Origin: Micromonospora sp. NBC_01813
GTDB taxonomy: Bacteria > Actinomycetota > Actinomycetes > Mycobacteriales > Micromonosporaceae
Assembly: GCF_035917335.1 (NCBI RefSeq)
Contig: NZ_CP109067.1
Coordinates: 5,269,001 to 5,333,000, forward strand
Direction of reading: 5' to 3'
DNA length: 64,000 nucleotides
Shown: piece by piece, positions 63,693 through 64,000 of the stretch
Position numbering within the stretch: the stretch's first letter is position 1
Layout of the letters: every line of letters begins with the position of its first letter
Translations under genes and position numbers: made by a program
The notes under the pieces: model-generated
What the model saw: only the letters and a program-made list of their open reading frames with translations
Told to the model about the DNA's origin: nothing
The model's database searches: none

Positions 63693-63759
63693 AGTCGCTT
63701 CCTCGCTTCGTTCGTAGAGCAGGTGCCGGGGCACCGCCCCGCCGTACACCCACCGTAAG

Positions 63760-63778
63760 TTGAGTGGACTTGACTCAA
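63760..63778. promoter_or_regulatory. HAIR operator of the dnaK operon (HspR site)
   Basis: TTGAGT (63760-63765) and ACTCAA (63773-63778) flank 7 bases, the HAIR core. It lies about 68 bases upstream of dnaK. Another half-site TTGAGT occurs at 63812-63817 with a less matching partner. HspR with DnaK is expected to repress here until heat stress. Confidence 0.93.
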
Positions 63779-63945
63779 TACTGCCACGATAGTCGGCTCC
63801 GTCAAGTCAGGTTGAGTCAGGGACACGCAACTACCGCCCTCAGCTGCACCAACAGCCCACCCAGGCCAGGGAGACCCATGCCGCGCCGAGCCACGCCGGA
63901 CCCGTTCAGGTTGTCTGACATGCATAGATCAGGCACGCTCTACCC

Positions 63946-64000
63946 GTGACCACGCAGGGCGGACCGGCCGCGCCCAGCCACGGCGCACCGGCGCTGCCCG
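63946..64000 (+). CDS. Start of an unidentified plus-strand gene (cut by window end)
   Basis: A GTG at 63946 opens a frame reading VTTQGGPAAPSHGAPALP to the window edge. The composition suits a disordered N-terminus, but 18 residues are too few to identify it. The region just before holds TTGTCT (63911) and TAGATC-like words that could be a promoter close to the start, possibly giving a leaderless or short-leader transcript. It is divergent from dnaK. Confidence 0.45.
   Translation, partial: MTTQGGPAAPSHGAPALP

Overview
The window is high-GC actinobacterial chromosome. A dnaK-grpE-dnaJ-hspR operon and clpB carry HspR-type (HAIR) operators. DUF3151, an EspI-like MinD ATPase, class II aldolase fba and a hen1-pnkp pair are also present, and GTG/TTG starts are common. 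Together these suggest a filamentous, soil-type actinomycete, most likely a member of the Micromonosporaceae. That placement is inferred from gene content and style, not from an rRNA gene; I saw no rRNA or tRNA gene.

Layout. 0-3.8 kb is accessory: an ECF sigma factor with a membrane partner (cut by the window edge), an orphan VapB antitoxin with only a stub of vapC, a DUF6879 gene, and a deaminase toxin/Imm1 immunity pair. 3.8-8 kb is a two-component system divergent from a MacB-type ABC exporter. 8-9.3 kb encodes a secreted Cys/His protein.

The most unusual part is 9.6-25.0 kb, a predicted cell-suicide/conflict island read mostly on the minus strand and built as two parallel modules. Module 1 (24.4 to 17.5 kb) holds a sigma-region-2-like protein, a large ATPase-LuxR regulator, a caspase-like protease and an 80-residue-class small protein, and ends at a strong hairpin. 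Module 2 (17.2 to 9.6 kb) holds a second 340-residue sigma-like paralogue, an active CHAT protease, a CHAT-fold protein that has lost both catalytic residues, a 62-residue helical protein and an EcsC-like membrane protein, and also ends at a strong hairpin. A homologue of the 62-residue protein starts divergently beside module 1. My model is that the sensor/adaptor parts (ATPase, sigma-like proteins, small helical proteins, dead CHAT) gate two caspase-clan proteases, with the EcsC protein as a membrane-acting effector. The architecture resembles the caspase/CHAT-plus-TPR conflict systems predicted for multicellular bacteria. The paired sigma-like proteins and the live/dead CHAT pair are the parts I cannot match to a described system.

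25-29 kb carries a DinB-like protein, a secreted S1 protease and two flavin redox enzymes. From about 29.4 kb onward the window is mostly conserved chromosome: purA, a DAG-kinase-like protein, an EspI-like ATPase, DUF3151, a LOG-family protein, a MerR-PP2C fusion, a phosphoesterase, fba, the Hen1-Pnkp RNA repair pair, DUF368, an ArsR regulator, pyrE, an SDR, clpB, a two-gene CPA2 antiporter, a TetR/MMPL divergent pair with a clear palindromic operator, and the dnaK operon. The last bases begin an unidentified plus-strand gene.
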